The position numbers and the translations under genes are program-made. This document shows, piece by piece, positions 43,120-51,496 of a stretch of DNA of 64,000 nt (the first letter of the stretch is position 1; every line of letters starts with the position of its first letter). The stretch comes from Thermoplasmata archaeon (GTDB lineage Archaea > Thermoplasmatota > Thermoplasmata > Lutacidiplasmatales > UBA184): the NCBI GenBank assembly GCA_021796385.1, contig JAJYXQ010000043.1, positions 128,202-192,201 on the forward strand, in the 5' to 3' direction. Below the pieces are notes generated by a model that saw only the letters and a list, made by a program, of their open reading frames with translations, did not search any database and was not told the origin of the DNA.

Positions 43120-43608
43120 TTAGAGGTATTCCTCGTCTGTCCGGTCGTACGGGTGGTAGTCGCTCTCTTGGAAATAGAGGGCCAGTTCCCGTTGTGCGGT
43201 GGGGACGGAGTCCGAGGCATGGACCACATTGGGTGTGAGCGCCAAGGCGAGATCCCCCCGCACGGTGCCCGGGAGGGCCTCCCATGGCTTTGTCGCCCCG
43301 TTGATCGCACGGACGACCTGGACGGCGTTCCTCCCTTCAAGAGCCATGACAAGCACCGGAGAAGAGGTGATGAACCGGACCAGCTCGGGGAAGAAGGGTT
43401 TCTCCTTGTGCTCCTCGTAATGCCGCTTCGCCAGTTCCGGGGAGATGCGCATGAGACGCGCAGCGACCAGTTTGAGCCCCTTGGCCTCGTAGCGGGAAAG
43501 GACTTGCCCGGCCAAGCCCCGTCGCATCCCGTCCGGTTTGATCATGACGAAGGTTCTCTCCTTCCGTGCTGCGTCCTTGGAAGGGACTGGCTGCGTGTTG
43601 TCCGACAT
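43120..43608 (-). CDS. ndk: Nucleoside diphosphate kinase
   Basis: Balances NTP pools by phosphate transfer through a phosphohistidine. The 162-residue protein reads ERTFVMIKPDGMRRGLAGQV, ELVRFITSSPVLVMALEGRN, PGTVRGDLAL and NVVHASDSVPTAQRE, the last holding the catalytic His in the NxxHxSDS motif. It is somewhat longer at both ends than the usual 150 residues. ATG 43608 is preferred; residues further upstream in frame are unlike the family. Confidence 0.95.
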   Translation of the reverse strand: MSDNTQPVPSKDAARKERTFVMIKPDGMRRGLAGQVLSRYEAKGLKLVAARLMRISPELAKRHYEEHKEKPFFPELVRFITSSPVLVMALEGRNAVQVVRAINGATKPWEALPGTVRGDLALALTPNVVHASDSVPTAQRELALYFQESDYHPYDRTDEEYL

Positions 43609-43739
43609 GCTGGCGGGAGAAGCCCGCTCGTTCTTAAAACATTGGGGCACTCGTCCGTCATCGGGGGAGGGCGCCTGAAGCGGCGTCACACAGCTAGGTG
43701 TTATATCCGGTTCTCCCTTCTCACGTATCGGTGAACGCG

Positions 43740-44342
43740 ATGATATCGAAGAAGTTGCCCGAATACACCCTGGAAGCCTACGAGCCGAAGACCGAGACGA
43801 GCAAGAAGATCACGCTGCCGAAGGACATTTCCGGACACTTCGCCCTCATTTTCTTCTACCCGGCGGACTTTACTTTCGTCTGCCCGACGGAACTCGCCGA
43901 CCTCCACCGCCGCAAGGCGGAGTTCGAGAAACTGGACCTCCATATCCTGGTCGGCAGCACCGACACGGTCTACACCCACAAGGCTTGGGTGGAGACCGAG
44001 GAGTTGCTTCGTGGGTTCCAATACCCGATGCTGGCGGACCACAACGGAAGTTTCTCCCGTGCACTAGGCATCTATAACGAGGACACGGGGATCGCCCGGC
44101 GCGCCTCGTTCATCGTGGACCCGGACGGGATCGTCCGGGCCGAGTACCATGTGGAGTCCAACATCGGCCGGAGCGCTGGAGAGCTCCTGCGGTTGGCCAA
44201 GTCCCTCAAGTTCGTCCGGGAGAACCCGGGAGCCGCCTGCCCCGCAAGCTGGGATGAAGGCGAGGCGACCCTCACCCCCGGGCTCAAGATCGTCGGCCAC
44301 GTGGGCGCCGCCCTTCAGAAGGGTGGCAAGACAACGGCCTGA
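43740..44342 (+). CDS. Peroxiredoxin (AhpC/Prx1 type)
   Basis: Thiol peroxidase reducing hydrogen peroxide and organic peroxides. The 200-residue protein has the peroxidatic cysteine in FYPADFTFVCPTEL (Cys 48), the substrate arginine in ARRASFIVDPDGIVRAEYHV, and a resolving cysteine in GAACPASW near the C terminus, so it is a typical 2-Cys enzyme. No AhpF or thioredoxin reductase is adjacent. ATG 43740 is preferred; earlier in-frame codons precede a poorly conserved stretch. Confidence 0.93.
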   Translation: MISKKLPEYTLEAYEPKTETSKKITLPKDISGHFALIFFYPADFTFVCPTELADLHRRKAEFEKLDLHILVGSTDTVYTHKAWVETEELLRGFQYPMLADHNGSFSRALGIYNEDTGIARRASFIVDPDGIVRAEYHVESNIGRSAGELLRLAKSLKFVRENPGAACPASWDEGEATLTPGLKIVGHVGAALQKGGKTTA

Positions 44343-44394
44343 CGTCTTCAGGCCCAGCCTCGCCCACACACGGCGGGGCTCGTGCCCTCCTACT

Positions 44395-45324
44395 CTAAGC
44401 CCCGGGAGGGGGGGACTTCGACACCTGCGAGGCGAGCTCCAGCGCCGCCTCGATGTTGTGTCGGGACACCTCTTCCACGTTCACGCCAAGCGGCACGCGA
44501 ATGTGCTTACGCCGCGTGTAGAGCAGGACTTCGCGATAAAGTCGCATCGCCAACTTGATGGATGAGGATACCGAATCGTCTCCGTCGGACAGCACGGAGG
44601 ATTCGACCGACTCCGGGATGTCGATGCCGAGCCACCTGACGAACTCGAGATCTCCATCATCGTGGATGGGAGCAAAGGAAAGCAGCACGGTCGCCGGCTC
44701 CACCCCATGCGTCCGGCAAAGGGCATCGTAGCGGAAGAGCAGGTTCTTGACCGCCCGTGTGTCGTACAAGATCTGGGTCGTGGCGAAAAACGCCCCGGCC
44801 AGGGTCTTCGCGAACAGCCGTTCTGCCTCACCCTCCCGCGATGGGATGGTCACGCATCCGGAAATGCCCGACTCGATGCCCTTCGAATGGAAGAGGTGCG
44901 AGAGGATCCCCTCGGCCTCGAGGACGTTCGGGCCGGGGTACTTTCGTAAATGGCTCGAACCCCCCACGAGCACGATGTTGTGGACCTCGTACTTCGAGAC
45001 GGTCTCCTTGGCCCAACGTAGGAAGTCTCCATGGGAATGGAGGTGGACCACCACCTTGTTGACGACGGCCTCGATGTCGAGCGACTTTCGGATCATCTGA
45101 GAGAAGACCCGGGGGTCGTAGGTTCGGTAGAAGGGCAAGCCGAGGTGGTTCTCATCCACGATCTCGGGGAGGTTCACCGCGCAGACCCTCGGCAGCCGGG
45201 AAAGTCCCTCCTGCAACCGCTCGATGGAGGCGTAAACGTAGGAGGGGCTGGCCCTCCGCGGGGGGGGCAGGGCTGAAAAGAATATGGGCCCCTTGCGCAG
45301 CCGTTCTTTGAGGACCAAACTCAC
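44395..45324 (-). CDS. Methylenetetrahydrofolate-reductase-like (MetF family) protein
   Basis: A 309-residue TIM-barrel flavoprotein of the MTHFR superfamily. Seen: LPRVCAVNLPEIVDENHLGL, HNIVLVGGSSHLRKYPGPNV (the strand-loop where MetF has GGDP-like residues), FFATTQILYDTRAVKNLL (typical of the F-x-x-TQ motif), and AFAPIHDDGDLEFVRWLG-like segment. Divergent from the MetE pair 97 bp away, it may reduce the C1 carrier feeding methionine synthesis; archaeal members can use other pterins. Cofactor specificity not inferable. Confidence 0.75.
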   Translation of the reverse strand: MSLVLKERLRKGPIFFSALPPPRRASPSYVYASIERLQEGLSRLPRVCAVNLPEIVDENHLGLPFYRTYDPRVFSQMIRKSLDIEAVVNKVVVHLHSHGDFLRWAKETVSKYEVHNIVLVGGSSHLRKYPGPNVLEAEGILSHLFHSKGIESGISGCVTIPSREGEAERLFAKTLAGAFFATTQILYDTRAVKNLLFRYDALCRTHGVEPATVLLSFAPIHDDGDLEFVRWLGIDIPESVESSVLSDGDDSVSSSIKLAMRLYREVLLYTRRKHIRVPLGVNVEEVSRHNIEAALELASQVSKSPPPGA

Positions 45325-45420
45325 GGTAATCTCCCAATACGGAACCGCCCTATCCTTTTAACCTTGTACGGGGGGGCTTGTCGGCTATTTTATTAATGAA
45401 CCCATGTTCGCTTGGCCGAA

Positions 45421-46365
45421 ATGTCGACACGCGCGGCGGTCACCACGTTTCTCCCTCGGTCCGAGGAGGTCATCGCGGCGACCCGGGAGTGGGAACGGGG
45501 ACGCCGGAGCCGGGAGGATGTGGATGCGCTCTATGCTCGGTGGACCCAGACCGTCCTGCAGTTCGAGCGGGAACAAGGGTTTGCCTGGTGCACCGGAGGC
45601 CACCTCGCCTGGCAAGACCTCTTACGCCCTCTGGTGGAATCGTCCGACGGGATTGTGCCGGGGGCCCTTACCCGCTGGTTCGAGACGAACTCCTTCTACC
45701 GCCGGCCTGTGGTGGAGAAGCTCCCTTCACTGGATGCCGGGAAGATCTCTCGGATGGTCCCCTCCGCAGATCCCGATCTCACGGTCATCCTGCCCGGACC
45801 TTGGACCTTCACGGGGCTCTCGGAGAATCGCACGGGTCAGGGAGAGTCCGCGGTGGCGAGGAGCCTAGCCCGATATCTCCGAGAAGCGGTCGATGCTTTG
45901 TCCCGCGCCGGGGTGAAGCGATTCCTCCTCCACGAGCCTCTCCTTGCGTACACGGGGGAGGCCCCGGAGGACGAATTGCGGGAGCTCTACCGGGTCGTCA
46001 CCGGGGGGCGCCCCCCAAGCGAGTTCCTGCTCTGGACATATTTCGGTAATGGCACCTGGCTTCTCCCCGAAGCCCCAAAGCTCGGCGTATCTCTCGTCGG
46101 CGTCGATCTCAGCGAGACTCCGCTCCAAGACCTGACCGGGTCCGCCCTACCGCCCGGTTCCTCCATCGGGCTGGGATGCATCGACCCCCGCACCTCCTTG
46201 ACCGAGGACCCGAAGGACCTCGATCGATTGGTGAAGGACGTGGAAGCGGCACTCCATCCCGGGACCCTCCTTCTCGGTCCCGCGGCGCCGATGGACCTCC
46301 TTCCTTGGGACACCGCCCGGGAGAAACTGGCCGTGTTGCGTCCGTTCGCGGGAGGCACGTCCTGA
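45421..46365 (+). CDS. MetE-family protein, N-terminal-domain-like
   Basis: A 314-residue TIM-barrel protein of the cobalamin-independent methionine synthase superfamily, resembling the N-terminal half of MetE: LTVILPGPWTFTGLSENRTG, LREAVDALSRAGVKRFLLHE, then SIGLGCIDPRTSLTEDPKDL. It lacks the zinc-binding His/Cys set of the catalytic half. The catalytic partner starts 2 nt after its stop. A TTG 9 nt upstream could also initiate; ATG 45421 is chosen. The pair probably works as a split MetE, or this protein may bind the methyl donor. Confidence 0.75.
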   Translation: MSTRAAVTTFLPRSEEVIAATREWERGRRSREDVDALYARWTQTVLQFEREQGFAWCTGGHLAWQDLLRPLVESSDGIVPGALTRWFETNSFYRRPVVEKLPSLDAGKISRMVPSADPDLTVILPGPWTFTGLSENRTGQGESAVARSLARYLREAVDALSRAGVKRFLLHEPLLAYTGEAPEDELRELYRVVTGGRPPSEFLLWTYFGNGTWLLPEAPKLGVSLVGVDLSETPLQDLTGSALPPGSSIGLGCIDPRTSLTEDPKDLDRLVKDVEAALHPGTLLLGPAAPMDLLPWDTAREKLAVLRPFAGGTS

Positions 46366-46367
46366 AC

Positions 46368-47504
46368 ATGCCGACGCTTCCCATCCTCCCGACGCAGGAG
46401 GTCGGTTCCCTCCGAAAGCCCTACTGGATGGTCGAAGGGGCAAGGGGAGGAAAGCTCTCCGAGGGTGCGCTCCGGGAATTGGAGTCTCACCTCCAAAAGG
46501 TCCCGTTCAGTGATGCTTCGAGCCAACCATTTATCGAGCGGTGGAGAAAGGGGTCCGCGGCGGAGGTTTCCCCCGATGTGGTTCGGGAGGTCGGATCGCT
46601 CTTTGGTCTCCGGTTCCTCGAGACCGCGGGGCTCGATCTCGTCTACGACGGCGAGATGCGACGGGTCGAGATGTACGAGTATCCGATCCAACATTCCTCG
46701 GGCTTCCGTTTCTTGGGCCATGTCCGGTCCTTCGACAACAAGTACTACCGGAAGGCCGCCTGCGTGGGCGAGGTTGGGCTGAAGGCCCCGTATCATTTGG
46801 AGGAGTTCAGCTTCGTGAAGGATCACACGCAACGGGTGCCCAAGGTCCCGATCACCGGAGCCTATACCCTCGCGGACTGGTCGTGGAACGAGTATTACCT
46901 GCGCCAACAACCGGGTTGGAAAGGACCCAAGGAGCGCCGGGCCGCCCAGCGTGAGTTCGTGGTGGATATCGCCCGGAAGATCATCCGGCCCACCCTGAAG
47001 GCGCTCGTGGAAAAGGGGGCGAAGGTCCTCCAGATCGACGAGCCCGCCGCCGGAACCCATCCCGAGGAGACCGCCCTCGTCGTCGAGTCGTTCAACGAGT
47101 CCACCGTCGGTATCGATGCGAAGCTCGTGATGCACATCTGCTTCTCGGATTACAACTCCCTCTTCCCAGGCATGCTGGAGGCCAAGAACTGCCGTCAGTT
47201 CCTCCTCGAGTTCGCCAACCGCGACGTCGAGGGGAGGGATGGGTACGAGGACCTCGGGCTCTTTGAGGATGTGAACGACGGCCGGGAGGTCGGGGTCGGT
47301 GTCCTCGACATCCATCGAGACATCATCGAGACCCCGGAGATCGTGAAGGAGCGTATCCTCAAGGCGGTGCATCGGCTCAAGGATCCCGCCCGGGTCTATG
47401 TCAACCCCGACTGCGGTCTGCGCACCCGCTCCCTTGACGTGTCCTGGCAGAAGCTCGTCAACATGGTGAAGGGAACCGAGCTCGCTCGGGAAGCGCTCGC
47501 CTGA
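46368..47504 (+). CDS. metE: Methionine synthase, cobalamin-independent (MetE catalytic core)
   Basis: Methylates homocysteine to methionine. The 378-residue protein corresponds to the catalytic half of MetE. Zinc ligands: His and Cys in KLVMHICFSDYN, Glu in the QFLLEFANRD strand, and Cys in YVNPDCGLRTRS. LPTQEVGSLRKP at the start and KVLQIDEPAA are family motifs. Archaeal core MetE proteins of this length use a corrinoid protein or methyl-pterin as donor. ATG 46368 follows the upstream stop by 2 nt. Confidence 0.9.
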   Translation: MPTLPILPTQEVGSLRKPYWMVEGARGGKLSEGALRELESHLQKVPFSDASSQPFIERWRKGSAAEVSPDVVREVGSLFGLRFLETAGLDLVYDGEMRRVEMYEYPIQHSSGFRFLGHVRSFDNKYYRKAACVGEVGLKAPYHLEEFSFVKDHTQRVPKVPITGAYTLADWSWNEYYLRQQPGWKGPKERRAAQREFVVDIARKIIRPTLKALVEKGAKVLQIDEPAAGTHPEETALVVESFNESTVGIDAKLVMHICFSDYNSLFPGMLEAKNCRQFLLEFANRDVEGRDGYEDLGLFEDVNDGREVGVGVLDIHRDIIETPEIVKERILKAVHRLKDPARVYVNPDCGLRTRSLDVSWQKLVNMVKGTELAREALA

Positions 47505-47587
47505 ACGGGCCGTGAGCAGGTTACAGCCGGACCGCATGCCCGAGTCCGCGCACCTCGGACTGAGGGGCCCAAGAATGGGAGCCACGC

Positions 47588-49612
47588 ATGGGGATTGATC
47601 CCTTCCTGCTAGAGGCCGAGTCCCTTCTCTTCTTCTTGGCTTTCCTCCCTTTGGGGGACCTTGCGATACGCTTCTTAGCTCGCCTCCTTCATCGGACGCT
47701 CCTCCTCACCCCTTTGGAACGAGCCCTTTCGGCCTTCTTTGCCACAGGAGGCATCCTCTATGCCGTGGCATACGTACCCGGCGGGGTCTTCTATCCGGTC
47801 ACCGTCCTCGGACTCCTCACTTTAGGAGGGATCGGGTGGGCCGGGCTGTACGGCCTTCAGGTCTCCCGTGGGGTGCAACGGCTCTGGACGGACGTGGGGT
47901 CGTGGGACCCAAGCACGGTGCGCCTGCTCATCGTGTTCCTGACCACGATCGCCCTGCTCACCTTCGAGTGCTTCCTGTTCGCCTCCCAGGTCGCTCCCAA
48001 CACTTTCGATGGGAGCATGCAGGTCGATTTCCAAATGGTCCTTTTGCACACCCATGCCGCCGCCCACACCCTTGAGCCGTTCGCCCCGATGGGGGTCACA
48101 TACCCCCAGGGTTCCCCCGTGCTCTTCGCCACGGCCTCGATCCTCCTGGGGTGGCCGGTGCTCCTCACTCCGGTGTACCTCATTCCGCTGTACCTTGCGC
48201 TCTTCCTCCCTGCAGCGTATGTCTGGGTCCGGAGGGTCTGGGGAGCGAAGGGAGAGCCCTTCGGCGTCCTCTTCGTGGTGTTCTTGGCCGGCGTTGAGAC
48301 CTGGCCCCGCTTCCTCGTCGGCGGGTCGTATGATTTTCTCATGGCGCTTCCCCTCTTCATCCTTACGTTGGGACTTTCGGAACGCGTGGTCCCACTGCGC
48401 CGGGGTAATGATGCGCTCCTCCTAGGGATCGCGTGCGGGATCATGGCGGCGCTATCGTTGGTCGCCGCGGAGGCCTTCATCGCCACCATCGGACTCTTGA
48501 CGCTCTATCGGTTGCGGACTCGATGGGCAACCGCCGTGTCCGCCATCGGAGGATTGGCACTCTCCGCAGGCATCAGCGGGATCTTCATACTGCCTAGCAT
48601 CCTTGGCACCATTACCTGGTGGAGCTATCCTCAACACGTCCTGACACCCTCGGGCGGCGGCGCGATTCCGACCACCACCGTTCCCGAGTCGCTCGTATCT
48701 CAGATCCCGACCCTGCTCGACCCCTTCCTTTTCCGGCCCGAAGACGTCTGGCTCTCCCCCTTTCCTGCCCTCAAAGCGGTACTGGCCCTGCTCTTGCTCT
48801 TCGGGCTCGTCATCGTGGCGCTCGATCAGTGGCGGGTCGTACCCTGGAGCGCGACGCGCATCTCCCGGGCCTTCTTGGACCAGGTGGCTGCGATTGGCAT
48901 CGCATCGGGAGCCCTGATCTTGGCCGGGGTCGGGGTTGCGGGATTTCTCACCACGGGCTACGTTCCGACGAACCTGACCGAACTCTCCATCATCCTTTTC
49001 GCAGGTTATGGGATCCTCGCCGCGTTCCCAACGTACTGGGCGTGGCGATGGTTGGGCACGTCACGCAAGCGAGACCCACGCGCGCATCCCTTCCTGGCCT
49101 TTCTCGCCGCAACGCTTCTTGCCGTGCCTTTGGCCACCGGGATGGTTGTAACGGCAACCTCAGCGCCCACCTACCTATCGACCCTGCAAGGGGAATTGGC
49201 GAACGTTTCCCCCGCGGACCTGGCCACCCTCCAATGGGCGGGTGCCCACCTCCCCTCCTGCTCGACCGTTCTCGTCGCCCCAGGTTCCGCGGGACAATTC
49301 CTGCCCGCATATGGATCCATTCACTTGGATTTCCCGATGGACCCGGGCCCGAGGAACTCGAGCTACACATTGGCCGTTGACAACCTCGTCAATGGCACGC
49401 TGACGAACGAGACGCTCCGCGCGCTGCAAACGCTCAGCATAACCGAGGTCTTTGTCACCGGGCAGAGCAACGTGCTCTGGAAACCCCTGTTGCCACTTCC
49501 CTTCGAAGAGGACCCTGGGACCTTCCCCCAGGTCTTCCACCCCTCGGGTTCGGATGCCTACATCTTCGAGTACGAACCTGTGGCGACAAGTACCGGCTGC
49601 GTGCCAGCCTGA
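47588..49612 (+). CDS. Large polytopic membrane protein, GT-C-like
   Basis: A 674-residue protein with about 12-13 membrane helices across residues 10-540 and an external C-terminal domain of about 120 residues (PTYLSTLQGELANVSPADLA onward). An external loop after the fourth helix (NTFDGSMQVDFQMVLLHTHA) with acidic residues and a long second loop (TYPQGSPVLFA) recall GT-C glycosyltransferases such as oligosaccharyltransferase-like or DUF6541 proteins. No clear catalytic set. Stand-alone, 83 bp after metE. Confidence 0.5.
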   Translation: MGIDPFLLEAESLLFFLAFLPLGDLAIRFLARLLHRTLLLTPLERALSAFFATGGILYAVAYVPGGVFYPVTVLGLLTLGGIGWAGLYGLQVSRGVQRLWTDVGSWDPSTVRLLIVFLTTIALLTFECFLFASQVAPNTFDGSMQVDFQMVLLHTHAAAHTLEPFAPMGVTYPQGSPVLFATASILLGWPVLLTPVYLIPLYLALFLPAAYVWVRRVWGAKGEPFGVLFVVFLAGVETWPRFLVGGSYDFLMALPLFILTLGLSERVVPLRRGNDALLLGIACGIMAALSLVAAEAFIATIGLLTLYRLRTRWATAVSAIGGLALSAGISGIFILPSILGTITWWSYPQHVLTPSGGGAIPTTTVPESLVSQIPTLLDPFLFRPEDVWLSPFPALKAVLALLLLFGLVIVALDQWRVVPWSATRISRAFLDQVAAIGIASGALILAGVGVAGFLTTGYVPTNLTELSIILFAGYGILAAFPTYWAWRWLGTSRKRDPRAHPFLAFLAATLLAVPLATGMVVTATSAPTYLSTLQGELANVSPADLATLQWAGAHLPSCSTVLVAPGSAGQFLPAYGSIHLDFPMDPGPRNSSYTLAVDNLVNGTLTNETLRALQTLSITEVFVTGQSNVLWKPLLPLPFEEDPGTFPQVFHPSGSDAYIFEYEPVATSTGCVPA

Positions 49613-49645
49613 GCGGGCGACCCCAACGTGGGACGCGGGGTGTGC

Positions 49646-50023
49646 CTATGCGTCCGCTTCGTCCTTGTCGCCCTCGTGGTAGTCGTCGTCCTTCGACTCC
49701 GAACTGGACGTGGACTCGCTCTCGTCATCCTTCGAGGAAGATCCCTCTTCCGCTTCCTCCTCAGAGGTCACGGCGGGACCGCCTTTCCGGCCAAAGAGCA
49801 TGAAGTAGAGCAGGCCAGCCACGATGATCGCGATAACGACCCCAATGATTGCATAGTCCACCACGGGGAGCCCAGTGGTGTTGGTCGGAGTAGTGTACTG
49901 CGTTTGAGCCGGCACGGTGCCGGCGCTCACGGACGTGCCCTCGAAGGAGGCCCAAAGAATGAACACGACCATGGCGATTCCCAAGCCCACACCAATGCTC
50001 TTGCGCAAGTTCGCAGATTGCAT
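49646..50023 (-). CDS. Small membrane protein with acidic Ser/Asp tail
   Basis: A 125-residue protein: N-terminal helix (SIGVGLGIAMVVFILWASFE), a Thr/Gln-rich external stretch, second helix (YAIIGVVIAIIVAGLLYFML), then a cytoplasmic tail made almost only of Ser, Glu, Asp and Lys. No known family. A TTAAATAC element on this strand near 50048-50055 lies about 28 bp from ATG 50023, so it is probably leaderless. Convergent with the large membrane protein gene. Confidence 0.6.
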   Translation of the reverse strand: MQSANLRKSIGVGLGIAMVVFILWASFEGTSVSAGTVPAQTQYTTPTNTTGLPVVDYAIIGVVIAIIVAGLLYFMLFGRKGGPAVTSEEEAEEGSSSKDDESESTSSSESKDDDYHEGDKDEADA

Positions 50024-50612
50024 GATGAGATATGAGCAAAGGATGTATTTAATTCTTCGTGCTCGATTGGCAAGGGCATTCGACAATTTGGACGTTCGCG
50101 GTTAGTCGTCTTGCAACGACTTGAGCTACGGGAGCTTTGAACATGAAGTAATGTCGCAAAGTATTGGATGTATGCACACGAGAACCCACTAATGTCTGGG
50201 CATCTGGATTAGACGGTCCGTTGGAGCGATGTATCCCATAGACGCGAACGGCTAAGGAGCGCACTCTCCCCAAAACCTCGCGATTTACAACATGGCATCA
50301 TGGAGAAAAAAGATGCTGCAGCCCAACCTTTTTGCTAAGATTCCCCGGAATGGAAGGGGAGGGAACCTGCCCAAAAGTTCAATGGATTTATTCTTCAGGA
50401 TCATACTTGCGCCCGTTACTTTGCTACAGAGCCGACCCAATATATCGCCGGAAGAGATGCCAGTCGTCATAATGAAATCACTTAGCCCACTACATTATGA
50501 CGAAATGTAATTTCGTGCGAGACTTTATGTGACGATACGCAATGTTCCGATTGAAGCCATTGCGGAAAGTACCATAAAAGGAGCGAACGATAGGATCGAG
50601 GGAGGACGGGCG
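50024..50612. other. A/T-richer intergenic region before the por operon
   Basis: About 590 bp with lower GC than its surroundings. The short frames in it resemble nothing I know. It ends with a TATA-like CATAAAAGG (about 50573-50581) ahead of porG and contains the inverted repeat at 50500-50516. Confidence 0.45.
50500..50516. repeat. Inverted repeat ACGAAAT-GTA-ATTTCGT
   Basis: Two perfect 7-bp arms with a 3-bp spacer, 57 bp upstream of the por TATA-like element. A candidate operator for the por operon. Confidence 0.4.
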
Positions 50613-51221
50613 ATGGAGAAAGGGTTCGGTGACCATCACCCGCTTCCCGGCGGCCGCGAACGCTACGAAGTGCGGTTCCATGGGCGCGGCGGTCAAGGGA
50701 CTGTCGTCGCCTCGGTGTTGTTGGCCGAGGCGGCTTTCCTCGAGGGGCGAGGAGTACAAGCCTTCCCGTTCTTCGGCGTTGAGCGTAGGGGAGCGCCCGT
50801 AGTAGCCTACACACGTATCGGGGAGGGGCCGGTCCGCTTGGGTGGTTCGATCACCCAACCGGATGCCCTCGTCGTCATGGATACATCCTTGCTGGTGGGA
50901 TTGAAGGACACTTGGCGCCAGGGACTTCGCCCCGGAGGCGTCGTCCTCCTGAACCGTGGCTCGGTCCCTAATAACCTGCGACCGTTGATGGACAGCATAC
51001 ATATCCACCACATCGATGCTGCGACGATCGCTTTGCGTCATCATCTCGGCTCGGCGGCGAACCCGCTCGTCAACACCGTCGTGCTGGGTGCTTTTGCCCG
51101 GGTGACCGGCATCGTCTCGCTTCAAGCCCTCGAAGATGCGGTCCGAACGCGTATCCCGGGACAGCTCGTGGAGAACCTGGATGCCATGCACGAGGCCTGG
51201 GACGAAGTGGAGGAGTCATGA
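50613..51221 (+). CDS. porG: Pyruvate:ferredoxin oxidoreductase, gamma subunit
   Basis: Gamma subunit of the four-subunit POR that converts pyruvate and CoA to acetyl-CoA, CO2 and reduced ferredoxin. The 202-residue protein has YEVRFHGRGGQGTVVASVLL, FFGVERRGAPVVAYTRIG and LVNTVVLGAFARVTGI, the standard gamma signatures. GGAGGA six nt before ATG 50613 supports the start. Its TGA overlaps porD's ATG. Confidence 0.93.
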   Translation: MEKGFGDHHPLPGGRERYEVRFHGRGGQGTVVASVLLAEAAFLEGRGVQAFPFFGVERRGAPVVAYTRIGEGPVRLGGSITQPDALVVMDTSLLVGLKDTWRQGLRPGGVVLLNRGSVPNNLRPLMDSIHIHHIDAATIALRHHLGSAANPLVNTVVLGAFARVTGIVSLQALEDAVRTRIPGQLVENLDAMHEAWDEVEES

Positions 51222-51496
51222 CCGTCAAACTTCACGGCCGGGCCCTCTCAGAGCCGATGGCCTGGACGTCCACAGCGGAGGACTCCACAGCGGGGAGTTG
51301 GCGGAACCAACGACCCCAGCTCATCGAGGCGAAGTGCACGGGATGCAACGTCTGCTGGAAGTTCTGTCCGGAACCGGCGATCGATATCGTGGGAAAGAAG
51401 GTCGCCTTCGACCTGAACGTCTGCAAGGGATGCGGAGTGTGCGCTGAAGTGTGCGCCCCCGGCGCGATCGAGATGGTCCCGGAGGAGAGCGCATGA
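51218..51496 (+). CDS. porD: Pyruvate:ferredoxin oxidoreductase, delta (ferredoxin) subunit
   Basis: A 92-residue subunit with two [4Fe-4S] motifs, KCTGCNVCWKFCPEPAI and VCKGCGVCAEVCAPGAI, carrying electrons to external ferredoxin. Coupled by 4-nt overlaps to porG and porA (ATGA in both). Confidence 0.94.
   Translation: MTVKLHGRALSEPMAWTSTAEDSTAGSWRNQRPQLIEAKCTGCNVCWKFCPEPAIDIVGKKVAFDLNVCKGCGVCAEVCAPGAIEMVPEESA

Noticed and set aside
43599-43607. Third TGTCGGACA copy at the ndk start codon
   Set aside because: It is explained by coding for Met-Ser-Asp-Asn and one chance copy of this 9-mer is expected in 64 kb.
50292-50510. 72-residue rightward frame in the gap before porG
   Set aside because: No promoter, ribosome site or family resemblance; composition fits non-coding sequence.
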